A stretch of DNA of 64,000 nucleotides from Phytohabitans houttuyneae (GCF_011764425.1 NZ_BLPF01000001.1:2781001-2845000); one strand, 5' to 3'; shown: positions 25,438-34,419, numbered from the stretch's first letter. Program-made: numbers and translations. The notes: generated by a model from the sequence alone, not told the origin.

Positions 25438-25452
25438 ATTATGTAGCACATA
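25438..25452. promoter_or_regulatory. marR -10 box and palindromic candidate operator
   Basis: TATGT-agc-ACATA (25440-25452) is a perfect 5-bp-arm dyad. It overlaps the minus-strand -10 CATAAT (25443 down to 25438) of the marR gene and lies 10 nt before the -35 of the divergent aldehyde dehydrogenase promoter. The size and place suit a MarR dimer that represses itself and the neighbour (inference). Confidence 0.5.
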
Positions 25453-25461
25453 GCAATTGCC

Positions 25462-25490
25462 TTACCGGTGGGTAAGTTTGGGTTTAGACT
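25462..25490 (+). promoter_or_regulatory. SigA-type promoter of the aldehyde dehydrogenase gene (leaderless)
   Basis: TTACCG (25462-25467), a 17-nt spacer and TAGACT (25485-25490) make a near-consensus vegetative promoter. The -10 ends 6 nt before the ATG at 25497, so transcription should begin at or next to the start codon. No ribosome binding site is visible, which agrees with a leaderless message. Confidence 0.6.
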
Positions 25491-25496
25491 CCGGAC

Positions 25497-27002
25497 ATGA
25501 CCGCTGTGCACACGCCCGGGGCCCCGTGGATCGAAGACGGCGAGCTCGTCTCCACCAACCCCGCCACCGGTGCGGAGGCCGGCCGATTCCCGGTCGCCGA
25601 CCCCGACGACGTGACCCGCGCGGTGGAGCGCGGCCGCGAGGCGGGTCTGTGGTGGGCCGGCCTTGGATTCGCCGGCCGCAAGGAGCGGCTGATGCGGTGG
25701 CGCGCGCTGCTCGCCCAGCAGATCACCGAGCTGGCAGACCTCGTCAACCGCGAGTCCGGCAAGCCGGTGGCCGAGGCGGTGGTCGAGGCGGTCGCTGCCA
25801 TCGAGCACGTCGACTGGTCCGCGCGCAACGCCCGCCGCGTGCTGGGCCCGCGCAAGGTGCGCACCCGCCTTGTGCTCGCCGAGTTCTCCGCCCACCTTGA
25901 ATACCAGCCGTTCGGCGTGGTCGGCGTGATCGGCCCGTGGAACTACCCGGTCGTCACCCCCCTCGGCTCGATCGCGTACGCGCTGGCCGCCGGCAACGCG
26001 GTCGTCTACAAGCCCAGCGAGTACACGCCGGCCGTCGGCCAGTGGCTTGTCGACTCGTTCGCGCGGGTGGTGCCCGAGCACCCCGTCTTCCAGATCGTGC
26101 ACGGGCTGGGCGACGTGGGCGCGGCGCTATGCCGCTCGGGGGTGGGCAAGGTCGCGTTCACCGGCTCCTCGGCCACCGCCCGCAAGGTGATGGCCGCCTG
26201 CGCCGAGACGCTGACGCCGGTGCTGATGGAGGGCGGCGGCAAGGACGCGATGATCGTCGACAGCGACGCCGACCTCGACAAGGCCGCCGAGGCCGCCGTG
26301 TGGGGCGGGCTCACCAACGCGGGCCAGACGTGCATCGGCATCGAGCGGGTGTACGCGGTGGACCCGGTCTACGACGAGTTCGTCGCCAAGGTGGTGCAGC
26401 GGGCCGAAAAGCTGACCGTTGGGGCGGGCGGCGGCGCCGACATCGGCCCGATCACGATGCCCGCGCAGCTCGACATCATCCGCCGCCACATCGACGACGC
26501 GCTGGCCCGCGGCGGCCGGGCGCTGCTCGGCGGCGCCGAGGCGGTGCAGCCGCCGTACGTGAAGCCGACAATCCTCGTCGACGTCCCGGAGGACTCGGCG
26601 GCGGTGCGCGAGGAGACGTTCGGCCCGACGCTGACGATCCGCCGCGTGCGCGACGCCGACGAGGCGGTCGCGCTGGCCAACGCCGTCACCTACGGGCTCG
26701 GCGGCTCGGTCTTCGGCCACAAACGGGCGGTCGCCATCGCCCGCCGGCTCCGCTCCGGCATGAGCGCGATCAACTCGGCGCTCACCTTCGTGGGCATGTC
26801 GACGCTGCCCTTCGGTGGCGTCGGCGACTCCGGCTTCGGCCGCATCCACGGCGAAGACGGCCTGCGCGAATTCGGCCGGGCCAAGGCGATCACCCAGCGC
26901 CGCGGCCCGTCCGTGCTTCCGGCCCAGACCTTCGAGCGCACGCCCAAAGACGTCGACCGCATCGTCAAGGTCGTCAAGCTCCTCTACGGCCGCACCCGCT
27001 AG
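25497..27002 (+). CDS. Aldehyde dehydrogenase family protein
   Basis: NAD(P)-dependent aldehyde dehydrogenase, 501 aa, full length. Seen: FGVVGVIGPWNYPVVTPLGS, VYKPSEYTP, VAFTGSSATAR (cofactor loop), Glu245 in LMEGGGKDAM and the nucleophile Cys279 in NAGQTCIGIERV, with the usual 34-residue spacing, then EETFGPTLTI and LPFGGVGDSGFGR. It oxidises an aldehyde to the acid (succinate-semialdehyde or aromatic aldehydes are options); the substrate cannot be told. Expressed from a leaderless promoter beside a divergent MarR gene and a palindromic operator, so induction by a small ligand is likely. Followed 16 nt later by the 116-bp repeat. Confidence 0.92.
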   Translation: MTAVHTPGAPWIEDGELVSTNPATGAEAGRFPVADPDDVTRAVERGREAGLWWAGLGFAGRKERLMRWRALLAQQITELADLVNRESGKPVAEAVVEAVAAIEHVDWSARNARRVLGPRKVRTRLVLAEFSAHLEYQPFGVVGVIGPWNYPVVTPLGSIAYALAAGNAVVYKPSEYTPAVGQWLVDSFARVVPEHPVFQIVHGLGDVGAALCRSGVGKVAFTGSSATARKVMAACAETLTPVLMEGGGKDAMIVDSDADLDKAAEAAVWGGLTNAGQTCIGIERVYAVDPVYDEFVAKVVQRAEKLTVGAGGGADIGPITMPAQLDIIRRHIDDALARGGRALLGGAEAVQPPYVKPTILVDVPEDSAAVREETFGPTLTIRRVRDADEAVALANAVTYGLGGSVFGHKRAVAIARRLRSGMSAINSALTFVGMSTLPFGGVGDSGFGRIHGEDGLREFGRAKAITQRRGPSVLPAQTFERTPKDVDRIVKVVKLLYGRTR

Positions 27003-27018
27003 ACACCATTTCAGGAGA

Positions 27019-27134
27019 TTTGAGCTACCGCGACGTCCGCGGTGGTCCGGACCGTCGCGCGGGGCCCCCGGGGAAACGTGGAGCGCAGCGGAGCGTTTTC
27101 TTGGGGTGCGTTCCCGCAGCCTTACGCTCCGCGG
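27019..27134 (+). repeat. 116-bp dispersed 3'-UTR repeat, copy B
   Basis: Second copy of the element at 7883-7998, here on the plus strand and starting 16 nt after the TAG of the aldehyde dehydrogenase gene. It carries a perfect GGTCCGGACC palindrome where copy A has GGTCCAGACC. The identical core runs from GCGCGGGGCCCCC to GTGCGTTCCCGC. Both copies read in the sense of the upstream gene, pointing to a role or insertion preference at transcript 3' ends. Confidence 0.85.
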
Positions 27135-27198
27135 TCGTTGAGCCAACCCCAACCCTCCACAGGGGAACGCGGCGGCCGCCGGCCGCGTCGAACGGGCC

Positions 27199-27618
27199 AT
27201 GAGGATCACCGTGGGGCTGCTGGCGGCCATGTCCCTCGCCGCGTGCGGCGAGGCCACTCATACGATCGAAGCCGCGCCGGTGTGGCAGGAGCCGAGCCAC
27301 TACACGTACGTCCTCGAGTCGAGCTGCGGCGAGCGCCTGCTGATCGGGCGCTTCCGCATCACGGTGGACGGCGGCAAGGTCACCAAGGCGGAAGGGCTCG
27401 ACGAGCCCGGCCAGCGGGCGCTGCAGGGCAAGAGCGAGAGCCCGCCCACGCTTGGTCAGCTCCTCGAGCAGGTGCGGACCGCCCGCCGCGCGAACGCGCA
27501 CAAAGCCGAGCTGACCACCGACCCCACCGACGGCCACCCGACGAAGATCACGATTGACCCGATCGAAAACGCGATCGACGACGAGTCCTGCTACGCGATC
27601 ACGGAGTACCGCGCCTAG
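27199..27618 (+). CDS. DUF6174 domain lipoprotein
   Basis: Small secreted lipoprotein, 139 aa. The short signal MRITVGLLAAMSLAAC ends in a lipobox (LAAC, Cys16). The mature part begins its domain with EPSHYTYVLESSCGERLLIGRFRITVDGGKV and ends DDESCYAITEYRA, matching DUF6174, whose function is unknown; the two Cys in SSCGE and ESCYA could pair outside the cell. ATG 27199 is the only start before the signal. It stands between the repeat and a convergent DUF5130 gene, so it is probably transcribed alone. Confidence 0.8.
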   Translation: MRITVGLLAAMSLAACGEATHTIEAAPVWQEPSHYTYVLESSCGERLLIGRFRITVDGGKVTKAEGLDEPGQRALQGKSESPPTLGQLLEQVRTARRANAHKAELTTDPTDGHPTKITIDPIENAIDDESCYAITEYRA

Positions 27619-27646
27619 CGTGGCCTCGAAAGGCCCACCGGAAGCG

Positions 27647-28069
27647 CTAGTCGCGGGCTGAGCGGCCGGCGTGGGTGGCCAGCTGGTCCAGGCCGCTGAT
27701 GATGCCGCCGGCAAGATCGTCGCCGCCGAAGGCCGCCACCATCGACAGCGCGGCAAGCTTGGCCTCGCGGTCGAGGATGCGCTTGCGGGCCACCGAGCCG
27801 GTGATGATCTCCAGCACCCGCTGGTTGGGCGACACCGCGACGAGCACCGAGCGGTCCGGGTCGCCGAGCTGGGCGTGAAGCTTTTCGGCGTGGCCGCGCA
27901 CCGGCTCGTCCAGGTCTCCGATGTAGACGCTGAACGTCAGGCCCGTGGACCGGTCGGCCACCCGCAGCGCCTCGTCCAGGCGCAGAAGCTGCCGGGTGTT
28001 GAACGGCCCGTCGAGCACACCGGCGCGGACCGCCGTGCCGCCCTCGGCGGTGTGGTCACCAGCGGTCAC
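27647..28069 (-). CDS. DUF5130 (TPM-like) family protein
   Basis: 140-aa actinobacterial protein with a single TPM-phosphatase-like domain: [42 protein letters not shown] and [19 protein letters not shown]. No signal or membrane segment, unlike the TPM proteins of photosystem repair. GTG 28069 overlaps the preceding small membrane gene by 14 nt, and the two are found side by side in many actinobacteria, which suggests that they work as a pair at the membrane. Function unknown. Confidence 0.85.
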   Translation of the reverse strand: MTAGDHTAEGGTAVRAGVLDGPFNTRQLLRLDEALRVADRSTGLTFSVYIGDLDEPVRGHAEKLHAQLGDPDRSVLVAVSPNQRVLEIITGSVARKRILDREAKLAALSMVAAFGGDDLAGGIISGLDQLATHAGRSARD

Positions 28070-28403
28070 TTGCGCCTCCCGTCGGTCCGACCCGCGTCGG
28101 CGCCGCGACGAGCTCGCCGCCCCGCTCCGCTGGGGACTCCACTCCGGCCGACCCCGCGGGCAGCGCCGCGTGCGACGACGTGCCGGCGGGCAGCTCACCG
28201 TGCGAAGCCTGCGAGCCAGAAGCCTGGGCACCGGCCAGCTGCTCGGGTGCGGCCAAGAACCACACCGGGGCGAACTCGAACGGGCGGCCCGGCCGGTAGC
28301 GCCTGGCCGCGCGGCCACCGCCGAGCGCGGCCAGCCCGGAGATCACAAGCACGATCGCCAGCGGTATGCCGGCGAAGACGAGCACCGTCTCGGTTACAGA
28401 CAC
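28056..28403 (-). CDS. Small membrane protein paired with DUF5130
   Basis: 115-aa protein with one N-terminal membrane segment ([21 protein letters not shown], residues 7-27), a basic [15 protein letters not shown], the aromatic [13 protein letters not shown] and a disordered Ser/Ala/Gly-rich tail. The start is GTG 28403 rather than 28412 because GGAGT lies 7 nt upstream of it. The conserved part is the first 60 residues. Role unknown; coupling to the DUF5130 gene suggests a membrane anchor or partner for it. Confidence 0.75.
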   Translation of the reverse strand: MSVTETVLVFAGIPLAIVLVISGLAALGGGRAARRYRPGRPFEFAPVWFLAAPEQLAGAQASGSQASHGELPAGTSSHAALPAGSAGVESPAERGGELVAAPTRVGPTGGASDRW

Positions 28404-28419
28404 GGACAACACTCCTGAC

Positions 28420-29859
28420 TCAGACGCCGTTCACGGTAGCGGAGGGCGTTGCCCGCCATATCTCGGGGTGCCGATCACCCCATCCGAGTGACGCTTCCAG
28501 CTCGGCGGCGGCCGTGATCAGGACGCCGTCCGCGCCGGGCCGGCCGGTCAGCAGCACCCCGACGGGCATCCCGTCGACCGGCGACACCGGGATGGACACC
28601 GATGGCTGGCCGGTGACATTGAACACCGCGCAGTACGGCGAGAACCGCCGCTGCAGGTCGAAGTCCAGCTCAGGGTCGCCCGCCTCGGTGAACGAGCCCA
28701 CCCGCGCCTGGGGCGCCGCCAGTGTGGGGCAGAGCAGCAGGTCGTACCCGGCGGTGGCGCGCATGCCACGGCGGACCTGTACCTGGATCTCGGCCAGCGT
28801 GCTCATCAGCTGCGCCGCCGTGACCGCCGCACCCCGCTCCCGCATCAGCCGGGTCAGCGGCAGCAGCTCGGCCTCGCGCTCGGGTGGGACCGGGGCGAGC
28901 GCCAGCACGTACCAGAGGATCTCGAAGAGCGGCCACACCTCGGGCCCGAACGGCGCCGGGACCTCGACCACCTCGTGCCCGGCCGCGGCCAGCGCGGTGG
29001 CCGCGACGTCGACGGCGCCCGCGCACGCCGGGTCGACCGGCTGGTCCCCCACGAGCATCGGCGTGACGAAGCGGCCCACCCGCAGGCGTGGGCCGGTCCG
29101 CCGGGCCGCGGCCAGGTACCCGCCCTCGGGCGGCGGCGGCGCGGGGTACGGCTCGCCGGGCACGGGCACGGCCATCGCGTCGAGCATCGCCGCGGCGTCG
29201 GCAACTGTCCGGGCCAGCGGGCCGGGCGTGGGCAGCCCGAACGCGCCGAAGCCCAGCGGCCCGCCGGAGACCACGCCACGGCTGGGCTTGAAGCCGACCA
29301 GCCCGCACAGCGCCGCCGGTATGCGCACCGACCCTCCGCCGTCGGAACCCTGCGCGAACGGCACCAGCCCGGCCGCCACCGCCGAGGCCGCGCCGCCGCT
29401 GGAGCCGCCGGCGGTGTAGTCCAGGCCCCACGGGTTGCGGGCCGGCAGCGCGACGATCCCCTCCGAGTAGAGCGAAACGCCCAGTTCGGAGGTGGTCGTC
29501 TTGCCGAGGCTGACCGTGCCGGCCGCGCGGAGCAGGGCCACCACGTCGGCGTCCAGTGGCGGCACGAAGTCGGCGAACGCGGCCGAGCCGAACGTCGTCC
29601 GTACCCCCGCGGTCATGGTCAGATCCTTGATCGCCGTCGGCACCCCGTGCAGCCGCGGGCGTCCCTCGATCGGAACCGCGTCGGCCGCCACGGCCTGCGC
29701 CCGCGCCTGGTCGGCGGTCACCGTGACGAACGCGCCTACCGTCTCGCCGTGCGCGGCGATGCGGTCCAGGTAGTGGTCGACAAGTTCGAGGCTGGACACC
29801 TCGCGCCGGCGGATCGCGTCGGCCTGCTCAAGGGCGGTGAGGTCGTGAAGATCGGCCAT
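28420..29859 (-). CDS. Amidase (amidase signature family)
   Basis: Amidase-signature hydrolase, 479 aa. The Ser-cisSer-Lys triad is complete: Lys78 (TAIKDLT), Ser153 (GGSSGG) and Ser177 (GSDGGGSVR), with the same 75- and 24-residue spacings as in fatty-acid amide hydrolase. It cleaves a carboxamide; substrates vary widely (aryl amides, indoleacetamide, nylon oligomers). No GatB/GatC neighbours, so this is not the tRNA amidotransferase GatA. ATG 29859. It is divergent from the kynureninase gene with only 19 bp between starts, so shared control and a role in the same pathway are possible but unproven. Confidence 0.9.
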   Translation of the reverse strand: MADLHDLTALEQADAIRRREVSSLELVDHYLDRIAAHGETVGAFVTVTADQARAQAVAADAVPIEGRPRLHGVPTAIKDLTMTAGVRTTFGSAAFADFVPPLDADVVALLRAAGTVSLGKTTTSELGVSLYSEGIVALPARNPWGLDYTAGGSSGGAASAVAAGLVPFAQGSDGGGSVRIPAALCGLVGFKPSRGVVSGGPLGFGAFGLPTPGPLARTVADAAAMLDAMAVPVPGEPYPAPPPPEGGYLAAARRTGPRLRVGRFVTPMLVGDQPVDPACAGAVDVAATALAAAGHEVVEVPAPFGPEVWPLFEILWYVLALAPVPPEREAELLPLTRLMRERGAAVTAAQLMSTLAEIQVQVRRGMRATAGYDLLLCPTLAAPQARVGSFTEAGDPELDFDLQRRFSPYCAVFNVTGQPSVSIPVSPVDGMPVGVLLTGRPGADGVLITAAAELEASLGWGDRHPEIWRATPSATVNGV

Positions 29860-29878
29860 GCCACCTAGTTTGTATCGC

Positions 29879-31129
29879 GTGACGGACTTTCTCTCCCGGG
29901 CCCGCGAACTTGACGCCGCCGACACGCTGGCCCCCTTTCGCGAACGGTTCGTCATCCCCGACGAGGACCTCGTGTACCTCGACGGCAACTCGCTCGGCCG
30001 GCTCCCTGTGTCCACAAGGGAGCGTCTACACCAGGCGATCGACGAGTGGGGCGGCGACCTGATCCGCGGGTGGGACCGGTGGATCACGCTGTCCCGCGAG
30101 GTCGGTGACGTGCTGGCCGGTGGTGTGCTGGACGCCGCACCGGGCGACGTCGTGCTCGCCGACTCGACGAGCGTCAACCTCTACAAGCTCGCGGCCGCCG
30201 CCTGCGCCGCACGGCCCGCACGCCACGTGATCGTCACCGACGACGACAACTTCCCCAGCGACCGGTACATCTTCCAGGGGCTGGCGCAGGCGCGCGGCCT
30301 GGAGCTGCGGGTGGTGAAGTCCGACATCGACCTGGGCGTGTCGGTCGAGGCGGTGCGCGAGGCGCTGGACGAGGACGTGGCGCTGGTGTCGCTCTCGCAC
30401 GTCGCGTACCGCTCGGGCGCCGTCGCGGACATGGCGGCCATCACCGCCGCCGCGCACGAGGTCGGCGCCCTCACCCTCTGGGACCTCAGCCACTCGGCGG
30501 GCGCGGTCCGCGTCCCGCTGCGCTCCGCCCGGGTCGACCTCGCTGCCGGGTGTACCTACAAGCACCTCAACGCCGGCCCCGGCGCTCCCGCGTTCCTCTA
30601 CGTGCGGGCCGACCTGCGGCGTGAGCTGCGCCAGCCGATCTGGGGCTGGTTCGGGCAGCGGGCGCAGTTCGACATGGCCGCCGAGTACGACCCGATGGAC
30701 TCGATCGACCGCTTCCAGGTCGGTACCCCATCGGTGCTCGGCGCGTACGCGGCACTCTCGGGTGCCAAGCTCACCGCCGAGGCGGGCATCGGGGCGATCG
30801 CGGAAAAGGGCGCGGCGCTCGGGGCGTACGCGATCGAGGTGAGCGACGCGTGGCTCGCACCGCACGGGTTCACGCTCGCCTCGCCGCGCGCGGGCACCCG
30901 GCGGGGCGGGCACGTGACGCTGCACCACACGCGGGCGTGGCAGTTCAGCCAGGCGCTGCGCGCGGCCGGCGTGGTGCCCGACTTCCGTACACCGGACCGG
31001 CTGAGGCTGGGCTTCGGCGCGCTCTACACCCGTTTTGTGGACGTGTACGCCGGCCTGTCCCGACTGCGCGATATCGCCGAGGCCGGAACACACCTGGAGT
31101 TTCCGGAACAACATGCCCGAGTGACCTAG
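29879..31129 (+). CDS. kynU: Kynureninase
   Basis: PLP-dependent kynureninase, 416 aa, a normal length, which splits kynurenine or 3-hydroxykynurenine to (hydroxy)anthranilate and alanine in tryptophan breakdown. Seen: YLDGNSLGRLP at the N-terminus, DDDNFPSDRYIFQG, WDLSHSAGAV (pyridine-nitrogen Asp), CTYKHLNAGPG (Schiff-base Lys228), WGWFGQ and RFQVGTPSVL. GTG 29879 begins the conserved MTDFLSRARELD. No tryptophan dioxygenase gene lies in the window; the divergent amidase might serve the formamidase step, but that is a guess. Confidence 0.92.
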   Translation: MTDFLSRARELDAADTLAPFRERFVIPDEDLVYLDGNSLGRLPVSTRERLHQAIDEWGGDLIRGWDRWITLSREVGDVLAGGVLDAAPGDVVLADSTSVNLYKLAAAACAARPARHVIVTDDDNFPSDRYIFQGLAQARGLELRVVKSDIDLGVSVEAVREALDEDVALVSLSHVAYRSGAVADMAAITAAAHEVGALTLWDLSHSAGAVRVPLRSARVDLAAGCTYKHLNAGPGAPAFLYVRADLRRELRQPIWGWFGQRAQFDMAAEYDPMDSIDRFQVGTPSVLGAYAALSGAKLTAEAGIGAIAEKGAALGAYAIEVSDAWLAPHGFTLASPRAGTRRGGHVTLHHTRAWQFSQALRAAGVVPDFRTPDRLRLGFGALYTRFVDVYAGLSRLRDIAEAGTHLEFPEQHARVT

Positions 31130-31188
31130 CCTCAGCTTTTGCCCGGTTTTCCGATCTTTTGAGGCGACCGGGTGCGAAGATCCGTCTC

Positions 31189-31674
31189 ATGAGGGCTTTC
31201 ACGATGGGCCGCTCCGCCGCGGCCCTGGGCATGGTGGCGATGGCTTGCCTGGCAATGCCCGCACCCGCCTACGCCGACGGCGCGTGGGTCGAGGTCAATC
31301 CCAGCAGCATCCAGGCCGGGTACCGGGTCGGCATCCGGGGCAGCTGCCAGGAAAACCTCAACGACGCGGTCGCCAAGTCAAAGGCGTTCGGCGAGGTGAA
31401 GATGGCGCCCGAGCACGGCTTCGTCGTGGCCGCCGTGACGATCCCCAGCGGCGCGCGGCCCGGTGACTACGACGTCAAGCTCTCCTGCGCAAACGGCAGT
31501 TCCGCCACCACCACCATGTACGTCCTCGGCAAGGACCACCCCACCAAGGGTCCGGCCACGGGTGGCGGCGGTACGGCCGGCGGCTCGAGCACCCCCCTCG
31601 CGCTCACCGGCGGCGGGCTGGCCGCCGTGGTGGCCGGGGTGGGGCTGCTGGCGCTGCGCCGCCGCCGGGCGTAG
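31189..31674 (+). CDS. Sortase-anchored surface protein (LAxTG-like signal)
   Basis: 161-aa wall protein: signal peptide to about residue 30 (CLAMPAPAYA), an Ig-like/beta-sandwich domain (WVEVNPSSIQAGYRVGIRGSC ... SGARPGDYDVKLSC) with a Cys pair, a Gly/Thr linker, then LALTGG, a hydrophobic stretch and the RRRRA tail. This is a classical cell-wall sorting signal with LALTG in place of LPxTG, the variant (LAxTG) known for actinobacterial sortase substrates. The sortase gene follows 6 nt later, so this is probably its dedicated substrate. ATG 31189. Confidence 0.85.
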   Translation: MRAFTMGRSAAALGMVAMACLAMPAPAYADGAWVEVNPSSIQAGYRVGIRGSCQENLNDAVAKSKAFGEVKMAPEHGFVVAAVTIPSGARPGDYDVKLSCANGSSATTTMYVLGKDHPTKGPATGGGGTAGGSSTPLALTGGGLAAVVAGVGLLALRRRRA

Positions 31675-31680
31675 CCACCG

Positions 31681-32295
31681 ATGCCCGCGGGCTCCCGGCT
31701 GCTCGCCGGGATGCTCGTGCTGGCCGGTGTGTTCGCGATCGGGCTGGGCCTGGGCCAGATCGAGCTGCCCGCGTGGTGGACGCCGGAGGGCAAGCCACCA
31801 CCGAAGGCGTTCCCGGTGCTGGAGCCGAGCCGCCCGACCCGCATCGCGATCCCCTCGCTGGGGCTGCGGGCGCCCGTGCACGGCGTGGGCCTCGCCGACG
31901 ACGGCACGATCGCGGTACCCGCGGCGACCCGGCGGCACGAGGCCGGCTGGTACGACGAGAGCCCCACCCCGGGGCAGTTCGGCCCGGCGATCATCGTGGG
32001 ACACGTGGACACCCGCTCCGGGCCGGCGGTCTTTCACGACCTGCGGCGGCTGCGGCCTGGCGCGACGATCGAGATCACCCGCCGGGACCGCTCGGTGGCG
32101 ATCTTCGAGGTGAACACGGTGGAGCACTTCGGCAAGACCGAGCTGCCCATGCGCCGTCTCTACAGTGACTTCAGCCGTCCCGGCCTCCGCCTGATCACCT
32201 GCGGCGGACGATGGGTGGGCGGCGAGACAGGCTACGAGGACAATGTGGTGGTCTTCGCCTCGCTCGTGCGCGCCAAAAACGTCAAGAGCGTGTAG
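31681..32295 (+). CDS. Class F sortase
   Basis: Membrane-anchored transpeptidase, 204 aa. One N-terminal membrane segment (residues 6-25) is followed by a Pro-rich stem and the sortase barrel: TRIAIPSLGLRAPV, the catalytic His108 in IIVGHVDT and Cys174 in LRLITCGG, then GYEDNVVVFA as in class F. It joins the sorting motif of surface proteins to an amine of the wall. It is encoded 6 nt after a protein with an LALTG signal; class F enzymes are not firmly tied to that motif, so the pairing is worth testing. ATG 31681. Confidence 0.92.
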   Translation: MPAGSRLLAGMLVLAGVFAIGLGLGQIELPAWWTPEGKPPPKAFPVLEPSRPTRIAIPSLGLRAPVHGVGLADDGTIAVPAATRRHEAGWYDESPTPGQFGPAIIVGHVDTRSGPAVFHDLRRLRPGATIEITRRDRSVAIFEVNTVEHFGKTELPMRRLYSDFSRPGLRLITCGGRWVGGETGYEDNVVVFASLVRAKNVKSV

Positions 32296-32301
32296 GCGAA
32301 G

Positions 32302-32327
32302 ACAACAAAAGCGGCGCCTAGGCCGCT
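32302..32327 (-). terminator. Intrinsic terminator of the HNH gene
   Basis: On the minus strand AGCGGC-ctaggc-GCCGCT is followed by TTTGTTGTC: a 6-bp GC stem with a T-rich tail. The stem covers the HNH stop codon (TAG at 32318-32320). From the plus side the same stem may also stop the sortase transcript, but no T-run follows on that strand. Confidence 0.5.
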
Positions 32328-32845
32328 TCGGGGAGGTCGAGCCAGTCGGCCCAGCGTGGGTCCGGGGCACGGTGCCCGAGCACGCGCCAGGCCATGCCTT
32401 TCGGCGCCGCGGGAAGCGCGTGCAGGCGCCAGCCGAGCTCCGCCGGGGTGCGGTCGCCTTTGGCGTGGTTGCACTTGGCGCAGGCGGCCACCACGTTTTC
32501 CCAGGCGTGCCCCCCGCCGCGGCTACGCGGGAAGACGTGGTCGATGGTCTCGGCCGGACCGCGGCAGTAGGCACAGCGCCAGCCGTCTCTGGCGAAGATG
32601 GCGCGCCGGGAGAGGCCGACGTGGCTGCGGTAGGGCACCCGCACGTAGCGGGTCAGCCGGACCACGGAGGGCACGGGCAGGTCGTGGCGGGCGCTATGGA
32701 GCATGCCGTCGCCGTCGGCGACGCACACCGCCTTCGCGGACAGGACAAGGATCGCGGCTCTTCGCACTGACACGACACACAGCGGCTCGTACGTGGCATT
32801 GAGGACTAATGCTCCTGAGCCCACCGAGGGTCGTATGTCAGGCAT
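32318..32845 (-). CDS. HNH endonuclease
   Basis: 175-aa protein with an N-terminal region (ALVLNATYEPLCVVSVRRAAILVLSAKA) and a C-terminal HNH nuclease: RDGWRCAYC, TIDHVFPRSRGGGHAWENVVAACAKCNHAKGD, with two CxxC zinc knuckles and the His/Asn/His set. This form is conserved and single-copy in most actinobacteria, so it is more likely a housekeeping nuclease than a restriction or mobile enzyme. ATG 32845 has GGAGAGG upstream. Target unknown. Confidence 0.9.
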   Translation of the reverse strand: MPDIRPSVGSGALVLNATYEPLCVVSVRRAAILVLSAKAVCVADGDGMLHSARHDLPVPSVVRLTRYVRVPYRSHVGLSRRAIFARDGWRCAYCRGPAETIDHVFPRSRGGGHAWENVVAACAKCNHAKGDRTPAELGWRLHALPAAPKGMAWRVLGHRAPDPRWADWLDLPEAA

Positions 32846-33113
32846 CGCGCTCACCTCTCCAGGTCCCGCAGACCAGCTCCCTGTCAGACCAGTCCGCCGC
32901 GGGCCGTCGGTGACCGCGGCCAACGCCGGCAGATCACCGGCGTCCGTGCGCCAATAGTCCCCGATGGGTAGCTGAAATGCACGTACTATTCGGGGCCTAC
33001 CTCGTGAAGCTTAGGTATCCCGTGGCAAGATGACCGGTTTATCCGGTGAGAAGGGCCGCACCGGGGGCGACCCCGCCGTGCCTTCGCGCCCCGGGTGCGG
33101 TACTAAGGCACAC

Positions 33114-34160
33114 GTGATTGCCGCCCTCCTCGCCGCCCCGCTGCCGGACCCCTCGCCCTCCCCCACCGTGGGGGCGGACTGCCGCGAGGACGCCCTCTGC
33201 CAGCGGGTGTTCGAGTGGACCGGCACCCCGTGGCTGGCCGAGAGCAGCTTCTGGATCTTCGTGAAGCCGCTCCGCATCATCCTGATCCTGCTGATCGCGC
33301 TCCTGATCCGCTGGGTCACCCACCGCATGATCAGTCGTCTGGTCCGGACCTCGACGCACACGTCGGTCCCGACGATCTTGCGGCCGCTGCGCGAGCGCGT
33401 CCCCAACGCCCCCACCGACCCGGCCACGGTCGTGCCCGAGCGGCGCCGCCAGCGCGCCGAGGCGATCGGCTCGGTACTGCGCAACACGGTGACCGCGGTG
33501 GTCTTCGCGATCGCCGTACTGCTGGTCCTCTCCGAGCTGAACTTCAACCTCGCCCCGCTGATCGCGAGTGCGGGCATCGCCGGCGTCGCACTCGGCTTCG
33601 GCGCCCAGTCGCTGGTCAAGGACGTGATCTCCGGGGTCTTCATGCTGCTCGAAGACCAGTACGGCGTGGGCGACACCGTCGATCTTGGAGAGGCGACCGG
33701 CGTCGTGGAGGCGGTCGGGCTGCGCATCACCACCGTGCGGGACGGCCGGGGCGTGCTCTGGTACATCCGCAACGGCGAGATCATCCGGGTCGGCAACAAG
33801 AGCCAGGGCTGGGCGATGGTCATCGTGGACATGCCGATCGGCTTCGCCGGCGTCGAGGAGGCCACCTCGGTCATGCGGGCCGCCGCCGTCGAGGTCGCCG
33901 AGGACCCCGAGCTGGCCGGTCACTTCGTGGAGCCGCCGGACGTGCTGGGCGTCGAGCAGATCACTGTGGACGGCGCCGTGATCCGTACCGTCGCGAAGAC
34001 CACCGCCGATGGCCAGTTCGACGTCGGCCGCGAGCTGCGCCGCCGGCTGACCCAGGCGCTGGACGCCGCCGGCATCACCGCCAGGATCGCCGCAACCCGG
34101 ATGTTTCCCCGCCCGTCGGCGCCGAACGGCGAGGGCGATACGCGGGGTGGGGCCACTTAG
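33114..34160 (+). CDS. MscS-family mechanosensitive ion channel
   Basis: 348-aa channel of the small-conductance type, opening under membrane tension to release solutes on hypo-osmotic shock. Seen: an extracytoplasmic N-terminus with two Cys, three membrane segments, and the pore helix TM3 with the Gly/Ala pattern ASAGIAGVALGFGAQSLVKD followed by GVFMLLEDQYGVGDTVDLG, the MscS beta domain (TTVRDGRGVLWYIRNGEI) and an alpha/beta C-domain. GTG 33114 has AAGG 5 nt upstream; a longer frame exists but is not supported. A Pro/Ser-rich tail ends the protein. Confidence 0.9.
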   Translation: MIAALLAAPLPDPSPSPTVGADCREDALCQRVFEWTGTPWLAESSFWIFVKPLRIILILLIALLIRWVTHRMISRLVRTSTHTSVPTILRPLRERVPNAPTDPATVVPERRRQRAEAIGSVLRNTVTAVVFAIAVLLVLSELNFNLAPLIASAGIAGVALGFGAQSLVKDVISGVFMLLEDQYGVGDTVDLGEATGVVEAVGLRITTVRDGRGVLWYIRNGEIIRVGNKSQGWAMVIVDMPIGFAGVEEATSVMRAAAVEVAEDPELAGHFVEPPDVLGVEQITVDGAVIRTVAKTTADGQFDVGRELRRRLTQALDAAGITARIAATRMFPRPSAPNGEGDTRGGAT

Positions 34161-34419
34161 GGTGCCAGCCGCGGGGCACGGATGAGGGAACCGTGGCGCG
34201 TGGGTCGCGCGCCAGCTGGACGGTCAGGTATCGTCCGTTCGTTCAGTCGTCGAGGCGACGGACCATCCGTTCGCCCTAGCGAGTTGTCAGACGATCGGGC
34301 AGAATTCGTGAATAGCTCCATGGCGGAGCGTCACGACGATCTCGCCTTTCCGTCTAGATAGCGTTCCCCGGCGATGTCACCACAAGTGACTGCTCGGAAG
34401 GGACGATGGAGGCCCCCCG

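Noticed and set aside
32318-32845. HNH gene as part of a restriction or mobile system
   Set aside because: No methyltransferase, integrase or phage gene is nearby and composition is normal; the protein is the common chromosomal actinobacterial type.
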